A stretch of DNA of 64,000 bases from PGYR01 sp046290495. Lineage in GTDB: Bacteria > Bacteroidota > Ignavibacteria > Kapaibacteriales > UBA2268. The notes under the pieces are model-generated. The model ran no database searches. It was not told the DNA's origin and saw nothing but the letters and a program-made list of their open reading frames with translations. Below, piece after piece: positions 53,303 through 62,621 of this stretch. Made by a program: the position numbers and the translations under genes. Location of the stretch: assembly GCA_046290495.1 (NCBI GenBank), contig JBKAGT010000005.1, positions 1,426,001-1,490,000 of the forward strand, given 5' to 3'. The first letter of the stretch is position 1, and each line of letters opens with the position of its first letter.

Positions 53303-56131
53303 TTGAATAAAGAAATTAACAGAAAAATAGAATTAGATTTACTATCATATAAGAAGATAGTAGACGAAGCTCCAATATACTTTTTCAAAATTGATAAAGA
53401 GTATAGAGTTACATATGCTAATCAAACTTTTTTTAAAGATTTTGGCTACAGTGAAGAAGATGTAATTGGTAAGACAGCCAAAGATTACGGAATGGATGAA
53501 AGAGTCTACAAAACTTGGTTTATGTACTACTCCAAAGTCTTTCAATCAGGCCAACCTGACTCTTTCGAAACTAACGTAACTCAGAGTGGTAACTATTACA
53601 AAGCACACCTTTTTCCTGTATTTGACGAACATGGTGAAGTAGACCACCTTGATTTATATCTTTCCAATATTACGAATCTTAAGTTAGTCGAAGATGAACG
53701 AGACTATATATTTAATTTCTCACTAGACATGTTTGCAATTCAAACTTTAGAAGGTGATTTCATCAAAATTAATCCTTCATGGAGAGATACTCTTTACTAT
53801 TCCAATGAGAAATTATTAGGTAGCAACTGGTTAGATTTCGTTCACCCTGAAGATAAAGAGCGCTCTGAATCGAAGCAAAAAGATCTAGAGAATTTTAATT
53901 TTGTTGTTAGCCACGAAGCAAGATTCCTAAATGCGTCTGGCGATTATGTATGGTTAGAATGGAATTCTATACCTATTAAAAATAAAAAAATTGTCGTAAG
54001 TGTAGTAAGAGATATAACCAACTGGAAAGAAGTTAACCAAAAGCTTTTTGAATCTGAAAAACGATATCGTGATATAGTAGAATCTGCCAATTACTTGTTA
54101 TTTAGTACTGATATGGAAGGGTATGTTCTGCAAATGAACAAACCTGGACTGAGAATTAGCAAATATACTAACGAAGATTTGCAAGGAAAAAACTTATTAG
54201 ATTTGGTTCATCCGAAATACCAACAACTGGTGAGAACTTACTACCAGCAGCTGATAGCAAAGAAAAATAGATCTAACTGGATTGAATTCCCAATATTGAC
54301 TAAAGACGAAGAAACAATATGGCTATATCAGAACTCCAGCATTATTTACGAGAATTATGAACCAGTTCGAATAGACCATATTTCAAGGGATATCACTGCT
54401 AGGAAAAAGGCTGAAGAGAAGCTGACTAGAAGTGAGTCTATGCTCAGGAATGTTGTTAACTCATCTAGTGAAATCATATTAGTAATTGACAAAAACGGTT
54501 GTTTAACGGATGGCAATGAGACTGCTTTCAAATTTTTAGATATTGAAAATCAGAACCTTTTAGGAAAAAACCTCAAAGATCTGTGTTCAGATGAAGACTC
54601 TATATCAGCACTGAAGAGTATAACTGAAAATGTAGATGATTCTAATAAGGCAAGTATGATTAGCTTAGTTCTATATGACAATACCGAGCATATACTAAAA
54701 GTTAAGAGTGCAGAATTTGCTGATAATGAAAGTGGCAATATTTTATTGTTCATGACTGATCTGACAGAGATAAACAAAACAAAGCAAATAACCGAAACAC
54801 TCTTTAAAATATCAAGAGAAGCTAATCTTAGCAGAAACCTAGATACACTATATGAGAAAATACACAAAAGTCTGAAAGAGATAATTAATGCTACGAATTT
54901 TGCAGTCGGATACATAGATGAGGTTAATAAGAAAATCAACTTCCCTTATTTCTATGACGAAACTGATGATGATTTCGAGTCAATAGATATTTCCGACGAT
55001 ATTTCTTTGACTTATCAAGTCATTAAAAATAGAAAACCAATGGTGCTCAATGAAGAGCAAGTTAGATCACACATTGGCGGATATGAAGAAGTATACGGTG
55101 CTATTTGTAAAAGCTGGTTAGGTGTACCACTAATGATAGGTGAAGAAATATATGGTGTACTTATGGTACAGGATTACCATATAGAAGACGCGTACAATGA
55201 TAATGACATTCAAGTGCTCGGCTCAGTTTCTGAAATATTAGCTTCTGCTATTTCTAAATTCAAATATCAACAACAGCTAGAGACTTTGAATCGTGATTTG
55301 GAGAAGATAGTAACCAAAAGAACTGAACAACTTGAAAAAACATTAGAGAATCTGAGTTATGAAAATGAAGAAAGGAAAAACACTCAAGATAAACTTGAAA
55401 AAACTCAGAAAGAGCTTGAGCTTTCACTAGAAAACGAAAAAGAGCTGAATCTGATTAAAACAAGATTTATACAAATGGTATCGCATGAGTACAGGACACC
55501 ACTAACAGTAATATTATCTGCAAGTAGTTTACTACAGAACTACCAAGATAAAATGACTGAAAAACAAAAGGAAAAACAGTTCAATAATATCACTCATTCT
55601 GTTTCCACTATGACTAATTTGCTAGATGATGTACTTATGATAGGCAAATCGGAGTTAGGTAAATCATTAGATATGATTAGCTTTGACCTGGTGAATACTG
55701 TCAAATCTATCTCTGAGAATATTATGTTTATAGATAATAATAAACATAAACTCATATTTGATATGCCCCAAGATTTGAAAATAAAATCAGATAAAAGACT
55801 TGTAGATCACATAATAAACAATTTGATTATGAATGCTGTCAAATACTCACCAAAGAAAAAAGACGTATTCATCAAAGTCAGTGAGCTAGATTCGGACAGA
55901 TTTGAGTTTGTCGTTGTAGATGAAGGTATTGGTATACCCAAAGAAGACCTTGATAGCATATTTGATTCTTTTTACAGAAGTCGTAACACTGGCTCAATAG
56001 AAGGGACAGGGTTGGGTATGTCAATAGTAAAAAAATCCATTGACTCTCTAAAAGGCACTATAAAGATAGAATCAGAAGAATCAAAAGGAACAAAAGTTCG
56101 CGTTATTTTACCTATAAATAGTGAGATTTAG
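53303..56131 (+). CDS. PAS/GAF multi-domain sensor histidine kinase
   Basis: A 942-residue cytoplasmic sensor without membrane helices. There are four PAS domains (about 10-125, 135-255, 260-385 and 390-500), then a GAF domain (about 505-665), a coiled coil (670-715), HisKA with MVSHEYRTPLTV (near 726), and HATPase (NNLIMNAVKYSP, VDEGIGIPKEDL, GTGLGMSIVKKS). The start is a TTG at 53303 without a good ribosome binding site. Its kinase core is close to that of the gene at 45544. No response regulator is adjacent. PAS/GAF arrays sense small ligands, light or redox; no binding residue is clear. Confidence 0.88.
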   Translation: MNKEINRKIELDLLSYKKIVDEAPIYFFKIDKEYRVTYANQTFFKDFGYSEEDVIGKTAKDYGMDERVYKTWFMYYSKVFQSGQPDSFETNVTQSGNYYKAHLFPVFDEHGEVDHLDLYLSNITNLKLVEDERDYIFNFSLDMFAIQTLEGDFIKINPSWRDTLYYSNEKLLGSNWLDFVHPEDKERSESKQKDLENFNFVVSHEARFLNASGDYVWLEWNSIPIKNKKIVVSVVRDITNWKEVNQKLFESEKRYRDIVESANYLLFSTDMEGYVLQMNKPGLRISKYTNEDLQGKNLLDLVHPKYQQLVRTYYQQLIAKKNRSNWIEFPILTKDEETIWLYQNSSIIYENYEPVRIDHISRDITARKKAEEKLTRSESMLRNVVNSSSEIILVIDKNGCLTDGNETAFKFLDIENQNLLGKNLKDLCSDEDSISALKSITENVDDSNKASMISLVLYDNTEHILKVKSAEFADNESGNILLFMTDLTEINKTKQITETLFKISREANLSRNLDTLYEKIHKSLKEIINATNFAVGYIDEVNKKINFPYFYDETDDDFESIDISDDISLTYQVIKNRKPMVLNEEQVRSHIGGYEEVYGAICKSWLGVPLMIGEEIYGVLMVQDYHIEDAYNDNDIQVLGSVSEILASAISKFKYQQQLETLNRDLEKIVTKRTEQLEKTLENLSYENEERKNTQDKLEKTQKELELSLENEKELNLIKTRFIQMVSHEYRTPLTVILSASSLLQNYQDKMTEKQKEKQFNNITHSVSTMTNLLDDVLMIGKSELGKSLDMISFDLVNTVKSISENIMFIDNNKHKLIFDMPQDLKIKSDKRLVDHIINNLIMNAVKYSPKKKDVFIKVSELDSDRFEFVVVDEGIGIPKEDLDSIFDSFYRSRNTGSIEGTGLGMSIVKKSIDSLKGTIKIESEESKGTKVRVILPINSEI

Positions 56132-56154
56132 TATTTATTAATTAAATTTGTTAT

Positions 56155-57138
56155 ATGAATACTAAGCCAAAAATATCCATTAATATAATTGTAAAGAACG
56201 AAGAGAAGTCCATAGCTAGCGCGATTAACTCTGTAAAATCAATAGCCGATGAGATAATAGTAATTGATACTGGCTCTGATGATAGCACACCACAGATTTG
56301 TACTAGACTAGGTTGTGAAGTATACCACCACCAATGGAATGATAACTTTAGCGATGTTAGAAACGCTGCAATTAAGTACTCAAGGTGTGATTGGATTTTT
56401 GTTATTGATGCAGATGAAATAGCCCTTTTTAACGAAGACGATTTGCCAACCGAACAAATGAACAATTCAAGTATAGGCGGAGTGAATATTGAGATTGTAA
56501 ATCACATTGACTCCGAAAATGAATCATTAGTATCTAAACACCGATACACACGCTTTTTCAGAAGAGATGATGAAATCAGATTTGTTGGGTCTATCCACGA
56601 ACAAATACGTGAATCTGTTGAGGAAAAATTTGAAGTTTATGAGTCAGAATTACAAATTGAGCATTTTGGTTATCAAGCAATTAGTGAAGAAAAATTAGAA
56701 AGAAATACTCGTTTGCTAAACAAAGATTTGGAAGAAGAAGAAGACGACTGGAAGTATTACCACCTTGCAGAAACATACTTCTCAGGTGGCAACACAGATG
56801 AAGCCCTTAGAATATTCGAAAAAATTGAAAATTCCAGTGAGCTAACTGACACACAGCAACAGAGAGTGAAAATACGATTGGGGCAGATTTACTTAGGAAA
56901 TGACAAGTATGATGAAGCGACTAGAGTCCTTGACTTTCAGTCAGAAGATAAAGATAATGAAGGACTCAGACAATATGTGTTAGCTGCAGTCAAATTATCA
57001 AAAGGAAGTCCAGAAGAAGCACTAAAGCTATACAAATCACCTAAAGTTGAGCTATCTGACCTAGTAGATAAAAAACAACTAAAAATGGCTATAGAAGGCG
57101 CAGAAAAAGTAAAAGAAATAATGGAGAAAAGCAGTTGA
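56155..57138 (+). CDS. Family 2 glycosyltransferase with TPR tail
   Basis: A 327-residue GT-A enzyme. Residues 1-190 hold the nucleotide-sugar part: NIIVKNEEKSIASAINSV, VIDTGSDDSTPQI and the metal-binding DxD motif in FVIDADEIA (83-90). Residues about 200-320 hold tetratricopeptide-like repeats (YFSGGNTDEALRIFEKIE, LKLYKSPKVE). The SunT-like GT2 plus TPR architecture is common in bacterial peptide- or protein-linked glycosylation. It overlaps the deaminase by 4 bases (TTGA). Acceptor unknown. Confidence 0.86.
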   Translation: MNTKPKISINIIVKNEEKSIASAINSVKSIADEIIVIDTGSDDSTPQICTRLGCEVYHHQWNDNFSDVRNAAIKYSRCDWIFVIDADEIALFNEDDLPTEQMNNSSIGGVNIEIVNHIDSENESLVSKHRYTRFFRRDDEIRFVGSIHEQIRESVEEKFEVYESELQIEHFGYQAISEEKLERNTRLLNKDLEEEEDDWKYYHLAETYFSGGNTDEALRIFEKIENSSELTDTQQQRVKIRLGQIYLGNDKYDEATRVLDFQSEDKDNEGLRQYVLAAVKLSKGSPEEALKLYKSPKVELSDLVDKKQLKMAIEGAEKVKEIMEKSS

Positions 57139-57689
57139 AAAGACCAAATTGGGACCAGCTATATATAACTATGTGCTACTTAGTAGCGATGAGAAGTAAA
57201 GACAGCCACACTCACATGGGTTCTGTAATAGTGGATAGAGACAATGTACTAGTTTCTACTGGCTATAACTCACTGCCGAGATTCATAGAAATAGATAAAG
57301 AAGAAAAGAGATTGAGCCGTGAGGGAGGCGAAAAATACTTTTGGATGGAACACGCCGAAAGAAATGCCATTTACAATGCTGCTAGAAGAGGTACTGAGTT
57401 AAAAGACTGTAAGCTATATGTCCCATGGGCTCCTTGTACTGACTGTGCTAGAGGGATAATACAAACAGGTATTTCCAAAGTGGTAATTCACCAAAACGGT
57501 CAAGATTTTTACGATGCACACACAAATGGTAAGTGGGTAGATGCCACCAGAAGAACCATGTCTATGTTCGAAGAAGCTGGTGTAGAAGTAGAATATATAG
57601 AAAGCGATATAGTAATACCAGAGATATATATGAACGCTAAAATGTATGATGCTGCTGTTTATCTAAACAAATCTGGTGATTCGGAATAA
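57135..57689 (+). CDS. Deoxycytidylate deaminase-like protein
   Basis: A 184-residue zinc deaminase. Its motifs are THMGSVIVDRDN, MEHAERNAIYNAA (His-Ala-Glu with the catalytic Glu, near 71-74) and PWAPCTDCARGII (PCxxC zinc Cys pair, near 97-100). It resembles dCMP deaminases (ComEB type), which provide dUMP for thymidylate. Other members of the fold deaminate riboflavin precursors or tRNA, but the length and C-terminus favour dCMP. Start is TTG, overlapping the previous stop, with GGAG upstream. Confidence 0.86.
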   Translation: MKRPNWDQLYITMCYLVAMRSKDSHTHMGSVIVDRDNVLVSTGYNSLPRFIEIDKEEKRLSREGGEKYFWMEHAERNAIYNAARRGTELKDCKLYVPWAPCTDCARGIIQTGISKVVIHQNGQDFYDAHTNGKWVDATRRTMSMFEEAGVEVEYIESDIVIPEIYMNAKMYDAAVYLNKSGDSE

Positions 57690-57690
57690 A

Positions 57691-59547
57691 TCACTTGCTG
57701 TTTTCGAACTGAATTTCGTAAAGGTTTTTATAATAGCCACCCATATCTAATAACTCTTGGTGAGTACCTTTCTCTACTATCTCACCATTGTTGAACATAT
57801 AGATAGTGTCACATCCTACGATTGTAGAAAGTCTGTGAGCTACTATCACTGCGGTCTTATCTTTCAACGAGCTATCTATAGCATCTTGTACTACTTTTTC
57901 AGACTCTACATCGAGTGCAGAGGTAGCTTCATCGAATATAAGAATCTCGGGATTTCTAACTAATGCTCTAGCAATAGCTACTCTTTGTCTTTCCCCACCA
58001 GATAAAGTTACCCCTCGGTCACCAATTACAGTGTCAAACTGGTCTGGTAGCTTCATAATAAATTTATAAGCGTTTGCAATTTTTGCTGCTTCTATGACCT
58101 TTTCGTCATCTATATCTTCCATACCATATATTATGTTGTTGTATATAGAATCATTGAACAGAATATTCTCTTGCGAAACAATACCGAATAGTGACCTATA
58201 GTCTTCCAGCTTAATCTCTTTCACATCTATCCCATCGAGCAATAGCTTGCCATTCATAGGGTCATAGAACCTTGTAATTAGATCCAACGCTGTAGATTTA
58301 CCGCTGCCACTACCACCTACAAATGCAATCTTCTTACCTTTCTCCAACTCAATGTCAACATTTTTTAGAACGGGGCTATCTGTATATCCGAATGTTACTT
58401 TATCAAAAATCAAATTCTTCTCAATAGTATTTTTTTCTACGTTTCCGTCTATAATAGTAGGTTTCTCATTCAATATACTCATCACTCTTTCACCTGCTAC
58501 AATACCTTGCTGTAGTTTAGAGTAAGCTCCAATTAACGATGTAATAGGGTCCATCAAGGCAAAAAGCATAAACAAGAAAGTCATGAGATCATCAGCTTTT
58601 ATAGACTTCTGAACTAAAACCTGTTGCCCACCAACAACAAGTACTACACAAAGCCCTAAGATAGCCCATATTTCATTTACAGCCGGAACTAATGCCATTA
58701 CTTTCTTATGCTTTATGGCAGATTTCACATATCTTTCCGTATCAACAGCAAACCTTTGGTCAGTTGCCTCTTTCGCATTTAGTCCTTTCAGTACTCTTAT
58801 ACCACCTATTGACTCTTGCAAAGTGGTAGTAAAATTAGCCATAGCGTCTTGCATTCTCGAAGCATATCTTTTCAGATACTTAACCGAAAAGCGAATAAAC
58901 ACCAAAGAAAGAATAGATGTACTAAATGCCCATAGAGTAAGCTCAACAGAAATAGTTAGAAGGAAAAACAAGAATATTACTATCTGAATAATATTCCTTA
59001 TAACACCATTTATAGATGCAACAGTAGTGTTGTTGAGCAAGGATACATCGTTCGCCACTTTAGATATTATAGTGCCTTGTTTCTCTTTGTTGAAGTAGTC
59101 CATAGAAAGTGAGGTGACTTTGAAAAACACAGTATCACGTATTTTCTTAATCACCTTCTGGTTGAATATATTGCCTACTACTGCACCCAAATACTTGAAT
59201 ATATTCTTGAGTACAAACATAATTATGATAACAACTCCAAGCCGTATCATAGTTGATTCGATTGAGTCATCCGTAATTAGATTAATAAAGAAGTCGAAAA
59301 ATGAGTCCTTTATTTCTTCGAAAAAACCAATCTCCAGAGGTGTGTCATTGGCTGCTTCCTTATCATCTACTTCGAAAAGGAAACTCAGTATTGGCTTGAT
59401 TAGCGCTATAGTAACAGCACTGAAAATAGAGAACAATATGTTAAGAACAAATGATGTAAACAGCAGTAACCTATTGCCTTCCGTGAAAGACCAAGCTATT
59501 CTGTAAGCATCACCTATGCTTAAATTCCTTTTCTTTTTATCAGCCAT
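57691..59547 (-). CDS. ABC exporter, fused permease and ATPase (MsbA type)
   Basis: A 618-residue half-transporter with six membrane helices (residues about 20-340) and an ATPase domain with AFVGGSGSGKSTALDL (Walker A, near 412), VTLSGGERQRVAIARAL (signature, near 513) and EILIFDEATSALD (Walker B), plus the H-loop in VAHRLSTI. It functions as a homodimer. MsbA-like members flip lipid A or other lipids; others export drugs or peptides. No substrate gene is adjacent. Convergent with the deaminase gene, one base apart. Confidence 0.9.
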   Translation of the reverse strand: MADKKKRNLSIGDAYRIAWSFTEGNRLLLFTSFVLNILFSIFSAVTIALIKPILSFLFEVDDKEAANDTPLEIGFFEEIKDSFFDFFINLITDDSIESTMIRLGVVIIIMFVLKNIFKYLGAVVGNIFNQKVIKKIRDTVFFKVTSLSMDYFNKEKQGTIISKVANDVSLLNNTTVASINGVIRNIIQIVIFLFFLLTISVELTLWAFSTSILSLVFIRFSVKYLKRYASRMQDAMANFTTTLQESIGGIRVLKGLNAKEATDQRFAVDTERYVKSAIKHKKVMALVPAVNEIWAILGLCVVLVVGGQQVLVQKSIKADDLMTFLFMLFALMDPITSLIGAYSKLQQGIVAGERVMSILNEKPTIIDGNVEKNTIEKNLIFDKVTFGYTDSPVLKNVDIELEKGKKIAFVGGSGSGKSTALDLITRFYDPMNGKLLLDGIDVKEIKLEDYRSLFGIVSQENILFNDSIYNNIIYGMEDIDDEKVIEAAKIANAYKFIMKLPDQFDTVIGDRGVTLSGGERQRVAIARALVRNPEILIFDEATSALDVESEKVVQDAIDSSLKDKTAVIVAHRLSTIVGCDTIYMFNNGEIVEKGTHQELLDMGGYYKNLYEIQFENSK

Positions 59548-59566
59548 TCTGATTATTAAATCTGCA

Positions 59567-60943
59567 TTATTTCTTTACAAATCTGACAGCGAAAGCTCCA
59601 TCAGTACCATGTAGGTGAGGGAACATCTGCATAGCGCCATCTTTACATATCTCTTTCGGTAAGTAATTTTCTGCTGGGTCTATCTTGTATTCTGGGAATG
59701 TCTTCAAGAACCAGTTAGCAATATCCATATTCTCGTCCGGCTCAAGCGAGCAAGTAGAGTAAACTATGGCTCCATCATCTTTGACCAGATTAGGAGCGTT
59801 TTTCAATATATCTTTCTGTATTCTAGTCAATTTATATATATCCTCTATCTCTTTCTTCCATTTTATATCTGGTTTTTTAGAGAAAGTCCCACTACCTGAG
59901 CAAGGCGCGTCAATCAGCACAACATCTGCTTTTTCATCAGCAGTACACTCGGCAGAATCTTCTTTGTGCTGTTCTATTATTTTTATTCCTAACCTTTCTG
60001 CTTCTGCGGTAAGTATTTTCAGTTTACCCCAATACTTATCATTCGAAACTAGCTTTCCTTTGTTTTCCATCATCTCAGCTATTTTGAAAGATTTGCCACC
60101 AGGTGCAGCACATAAATCAATCACTTTCATTCCTGGCTTAGCATTGGTCAGCACTGCCGCCAATGATGCAGCAGGATCTTGCACAGTCATGAACCCTTTT
60201 TGGTATATCTCAGTCTTAGTCACACTATTCCCAAGATTCTTAACCTTGTAAGTACCTGGATGATATATTGATTCTTCAAATTTGATTTCATTCTTAGTTA
60301 ATATAGCTTCTACTTCTTCTTTCGTAGTTTTGAGTTTATTGATTCTCATAGCTATGTATGGAATCTGGTTATTTGCCTTCATCAGCTCTACTGCAAACTC
60401 CTCACCCCAGAATCTAACCCATCGTTTTGTCATCCATTTTGGGTGCGAGTGCATAATAGACAAATAGAATATTCTATCGTCTTTTTCATTTGGGAATCGG
60501 ATGTTAGTCTTATTTCTAACTATATTACGAAGCACTCCGTTAACTAAGCTGGCCGCCTTTTGTCCTTGCACTTGCTTTACAAGCTCCACAGATTCATTGA
60601 TAGCAGCATGCTCTGGTATCTTGTCCATGAATAACAACTGATACAAAGCAATCCTCATGGAATTCTTTACTATACTCAGCGATTTGTGAAATTCACCGTG
60701 GAAGAAACCAATAAGTACCCAATCCAGTTTTGCCCGCCAACGGACAGTACCATTCACTAATTGCGTTAGCAATGCTTTGTCTTTTCTGCCCATATCAGTA
60801 CGCTTTAGCTCCGATTCCAACAGTTTGTCTATATACGAATCGCTTCTGTCGTAACGGTTAAGTATATGGGTTGCAATTGCTCTACATTTAGTAACAGTTG
60901 ACAAATTCTCTATTTTATTAGTACTATTTGTAACTTTTTCCAT
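59567..60943 (-). CDS. rsmB: 16S rRNA m5C967 methyltransferase RsmB
   Basis: A 458-residue protein with an N-terminal NusB-like RNA-binding domain (about 20-160) and a C-terminal SAM-dependent domain: QKGFMTVQDPAASLAAVL, VIDLCAAPGGKSFKIAE, LIDAPCSGSGTFSKKPDIKW (catalytic Cys), and YSTCSLEPDENMDI (second Cys). It methylates C967 of 16S rRNA. The long N-terminal TTNKIENLST lead-in is normal. Confidence 0.94.
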   Translation of the reverse strand: MEKVTNSTNKIENLSTVTKCRAIATHILNRYDRSDSYIDKLLESELKRTDMGRKDKALLTQLVNGTVRWRAKLDWVLIGFFHGEFHKSLSIVKNSMRIALYQLLFMDKIPEHAAINESVELVKQVQGQKAASLVNGVLRNIVRNKTNIRFPNEKDDRIFYLSIMHSHPKWMTKRWVRFWGEEFAVELMKANNQIPYIAMRINKLKTTKEEVEAILTKNEIKFEESIYHPGTYKVKNLGNSVTKTEIYQKGFMTVQDPAASLAAVLTNAKPGMKVIDLCAAPGGKSFKIAEMMENKGKLVSNDKYWGKLKILTAEAERLGIKIIEQHKEDSAECTADEKADVVLIDAPCSGSGTFSKKPDIKWKKEIEDIYKLTRIQKDILKNAPNLVKDDGAIVYSTCSLEPDENMDIANWFLKTFPEYKIDPAENYLPKEICKDGAMQMFPHLHGTDGAFAVRFVKK

Positions 60944-61017
60944 AAATTGATGCTTTATATAATAATAGAATTTAACTTGCTTTAATTAGCAATATAATCA
61001 AAAATTAAGTGAATAAT

Positions 61018-61854
61018 ATGGAAATGACGAAAAGAACCCTATTTGTATTTGGTATAATTCTAATTAGCACGATATCACTACATTCACAGGGGTTTAAATT
61101 ATCTAATCCAATATTTCCAAATGTAAATAGCCTAGCTGATGAGTCAATCGGTGGGTTTATTGGCATAGGACCTAACTGGCAAGGCGGGACACACTATGTT
61201 GACTGTGCTGGATGCGATTTTATAGACGGTACTGCAACTGGATATACATTCGGTGCTATATATCAGCTAAGAATAAGCCAAACTCTTTTCTTTGGTGGCT
61301 ATTTATCATTTGATTTCCTTAATATTAGCTCATCGTACCGAGAAATAGAAAACGTAACTATTAGCGCTCCTGACAACCCTCAATTAGACGGGAAAAGTGC
61401 AAACGTAGAATTCCGACATACAGCAGATATGTCCCTTTCTTATATATCACTCGCTCCATATTTGGAATTCAACCCTGTTGGTTGGCTTTCAGTTCGAGCT
61501 GCTCCGAAAGTTTCATTTCCAATTGGTTCAAACTTGGTACACACCAAAGAGCCAACATCGAGCAGAGTTGTAGTGGAGGGAGTAGAAGGAATCGGCAGCT
61601 TGAGAGATGAGACTCTGCAAGATTCGGAAGTGGCAGAATTAACTTCCCCACTAATTAGTGCAGACCTGACAGCTATGATAAACCTAACACCAGGTGAAAA
61701 ATCGACATTCTCACTTGGCTTCACTCAGAATATTCCATTCAACAATATCAGCGAATTCGGTGAAGACTTCCAGATTTACTCTTGGCGTGTTTTTGTTGAG
61801 TACAAATACTCACTTCTTGGTACTTATGACTATTTGAAGAAGAGAAGGAAGTAG
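61018..61854 (+). CDS. Outer-membrane beta-barrel protein
   Basis: A 278-residue protein with a signal peptide (TLFVFGIILISTISLHSQG). Start set at ATG 61018; an upstream GTG at 61009 and a later ATG at 61024 are possible. The mature part is a beta protein with alternating polar and hydrophobic strands (GFIGIGPNWQGG, YTFGAIYQLRISQTLFFGGY, SLAPYLEFNPVGWLSVRA, SWRVFVEYKYSLLG). Likely an OmpA-type barrel, possibly specific to this clade. Confidence 0.75.
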   Translation: MEMTKRTLFVFGIILISTISLHSQGFKLSNPIFPNVNSLADESIGGFIGIGPNWQGGTHYVDCAGCDFIDGTATGYTFGAIYQLRISQTLFFGGYLSFDFLNISSSYREIENVTISAPDNPQLDGKSANVEFRHTADMSLSYISLAPYLEFNPVGWLSVRAAPKVSFPIGSNLVHTKEPTSSRVVVEGVEGIGSLRDETLQDSEVAELTSPLISADLTAMINLTPGEKSTFSLGFTQNIPFNNISEFGEDFQIYSWRVFVEYKYSLLGTYDYLKKRRK

Positions 61855-61856
61855 AT

Positions 61857-61892
61857 AAAAAAATCCCACTACAAATAAAAGAAGTGGGATTT
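61857..61892 (-). terminator. Rho-independent terminator of the secreted paralogue pair
   Basis: On the minus strand the 10-bp stem AAATCCCACT (61861-61870) with AGTGGGATTT (61883-61892) and a 12-base loop is followed by seven T. It lies 26 bases past the stop at 61919 and just after the convergent outer-membrane gene stop (61854), so it may block read-through from both. Confidence 0.78.
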
Positions 61893-61918
61893 AAAAAACT
61901 TCCAATTTGTTTTCTTAC

Positions 61919-62617
61919 CTAGCTATTATTATCATCTATGATAATTCGATCACCATTTCGTCCATCATGGTTTAAAATAAAGAATTCTCCATCAACTTTA
62001 AGTAGAATTATAAACTCACCTTCCGGAATAAATGGGAAGTTATCCTCATCAAAAAATGCTATTGGACCATCACCATTATTTACAATGTAATATAGTGCGT
62101 TATCTGGTAATCCTTCATTCAAATCATCAAAATCAAAATCGTCTTCACCTTCACCAGTGTATACCATAATGTTTGAAGTGATGTTTCCCAATTCTTCACT
62201 GTCAGTAAACTCTTCTGAGTTCAAACTGAAATTCCCCTTTACTCTTAGCTCAGAACTAATCAAACCAGATCTTGCTGATGCCTCTATTAGTCCATCCAAT
62301 CTGAGTTGTGCTATTACTGTGCCATTGTCCATCACATTAAGGACGTGAGATGTTGTAACTGTAGATTCGTCAATATTTGTCCAATCTGTACTTCCTACAC
62401 CCACTGGAAAAACTAACAATCCAGAGGAATTAGGGTCAATTGGATCAATATTTTCAGTATAGATTGCTGGACCGGAGCCACTTGTAACAGATACTGATAG
62501 ATTCTGCCCATCACTGAAGTTTACTACTGCTACAATTGGGCTAAGCGAATAAGCCAAAGTAGTAGATGCAATAGCAATTATTATTGTTATTAGTATATTT
62601 TTCATAAATTTTCTCAA
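61919..62617 (-). CDS. Secreted protein, paralogue 2 of a tandem pair
   Basis: A 232-residue protein with a signal peptide (NILITIIIAIASTTLAYS). It is a close relative of the gene upstream: SPIVAVVNFSDGQNLSVSVTSGSGP, NSSGLLVFPVGVGSTDWTNI, SGLISSELRVKGNFSLNSEE, and ALYYIVNNGDGPIAFF. The acidic mid-section and C-terminal FFILNHDGRN tail are shared. Pattern of a secreted beta-sandwich protein. No known domain is recognised. The gap to the upstream gene is 4 bases. Confidence 0.68.
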   Translation of the reverse strand: MRKFMKNILITIIIAIASTTLAYSLSPIVAVVNFSDGQNLSVSVTSGSGPAIYTENIDPIDPNSSGLLVFPVGVGSTDWTNIDESTVTTSHVLNVMDNGTVIAQLRLDGLIEASARSGLISSELRVKGNFSLNSEEFTDSEELGNITSNIMVYTGEGEDDFDFDDLNEGLPDNALYYIVNNGDGPIAFFDEDNFPFIPEGEFIILLKVDGEFFILNHDGRNGDRIIIDDNNS

Positions 62618-62621
62618 CTAT

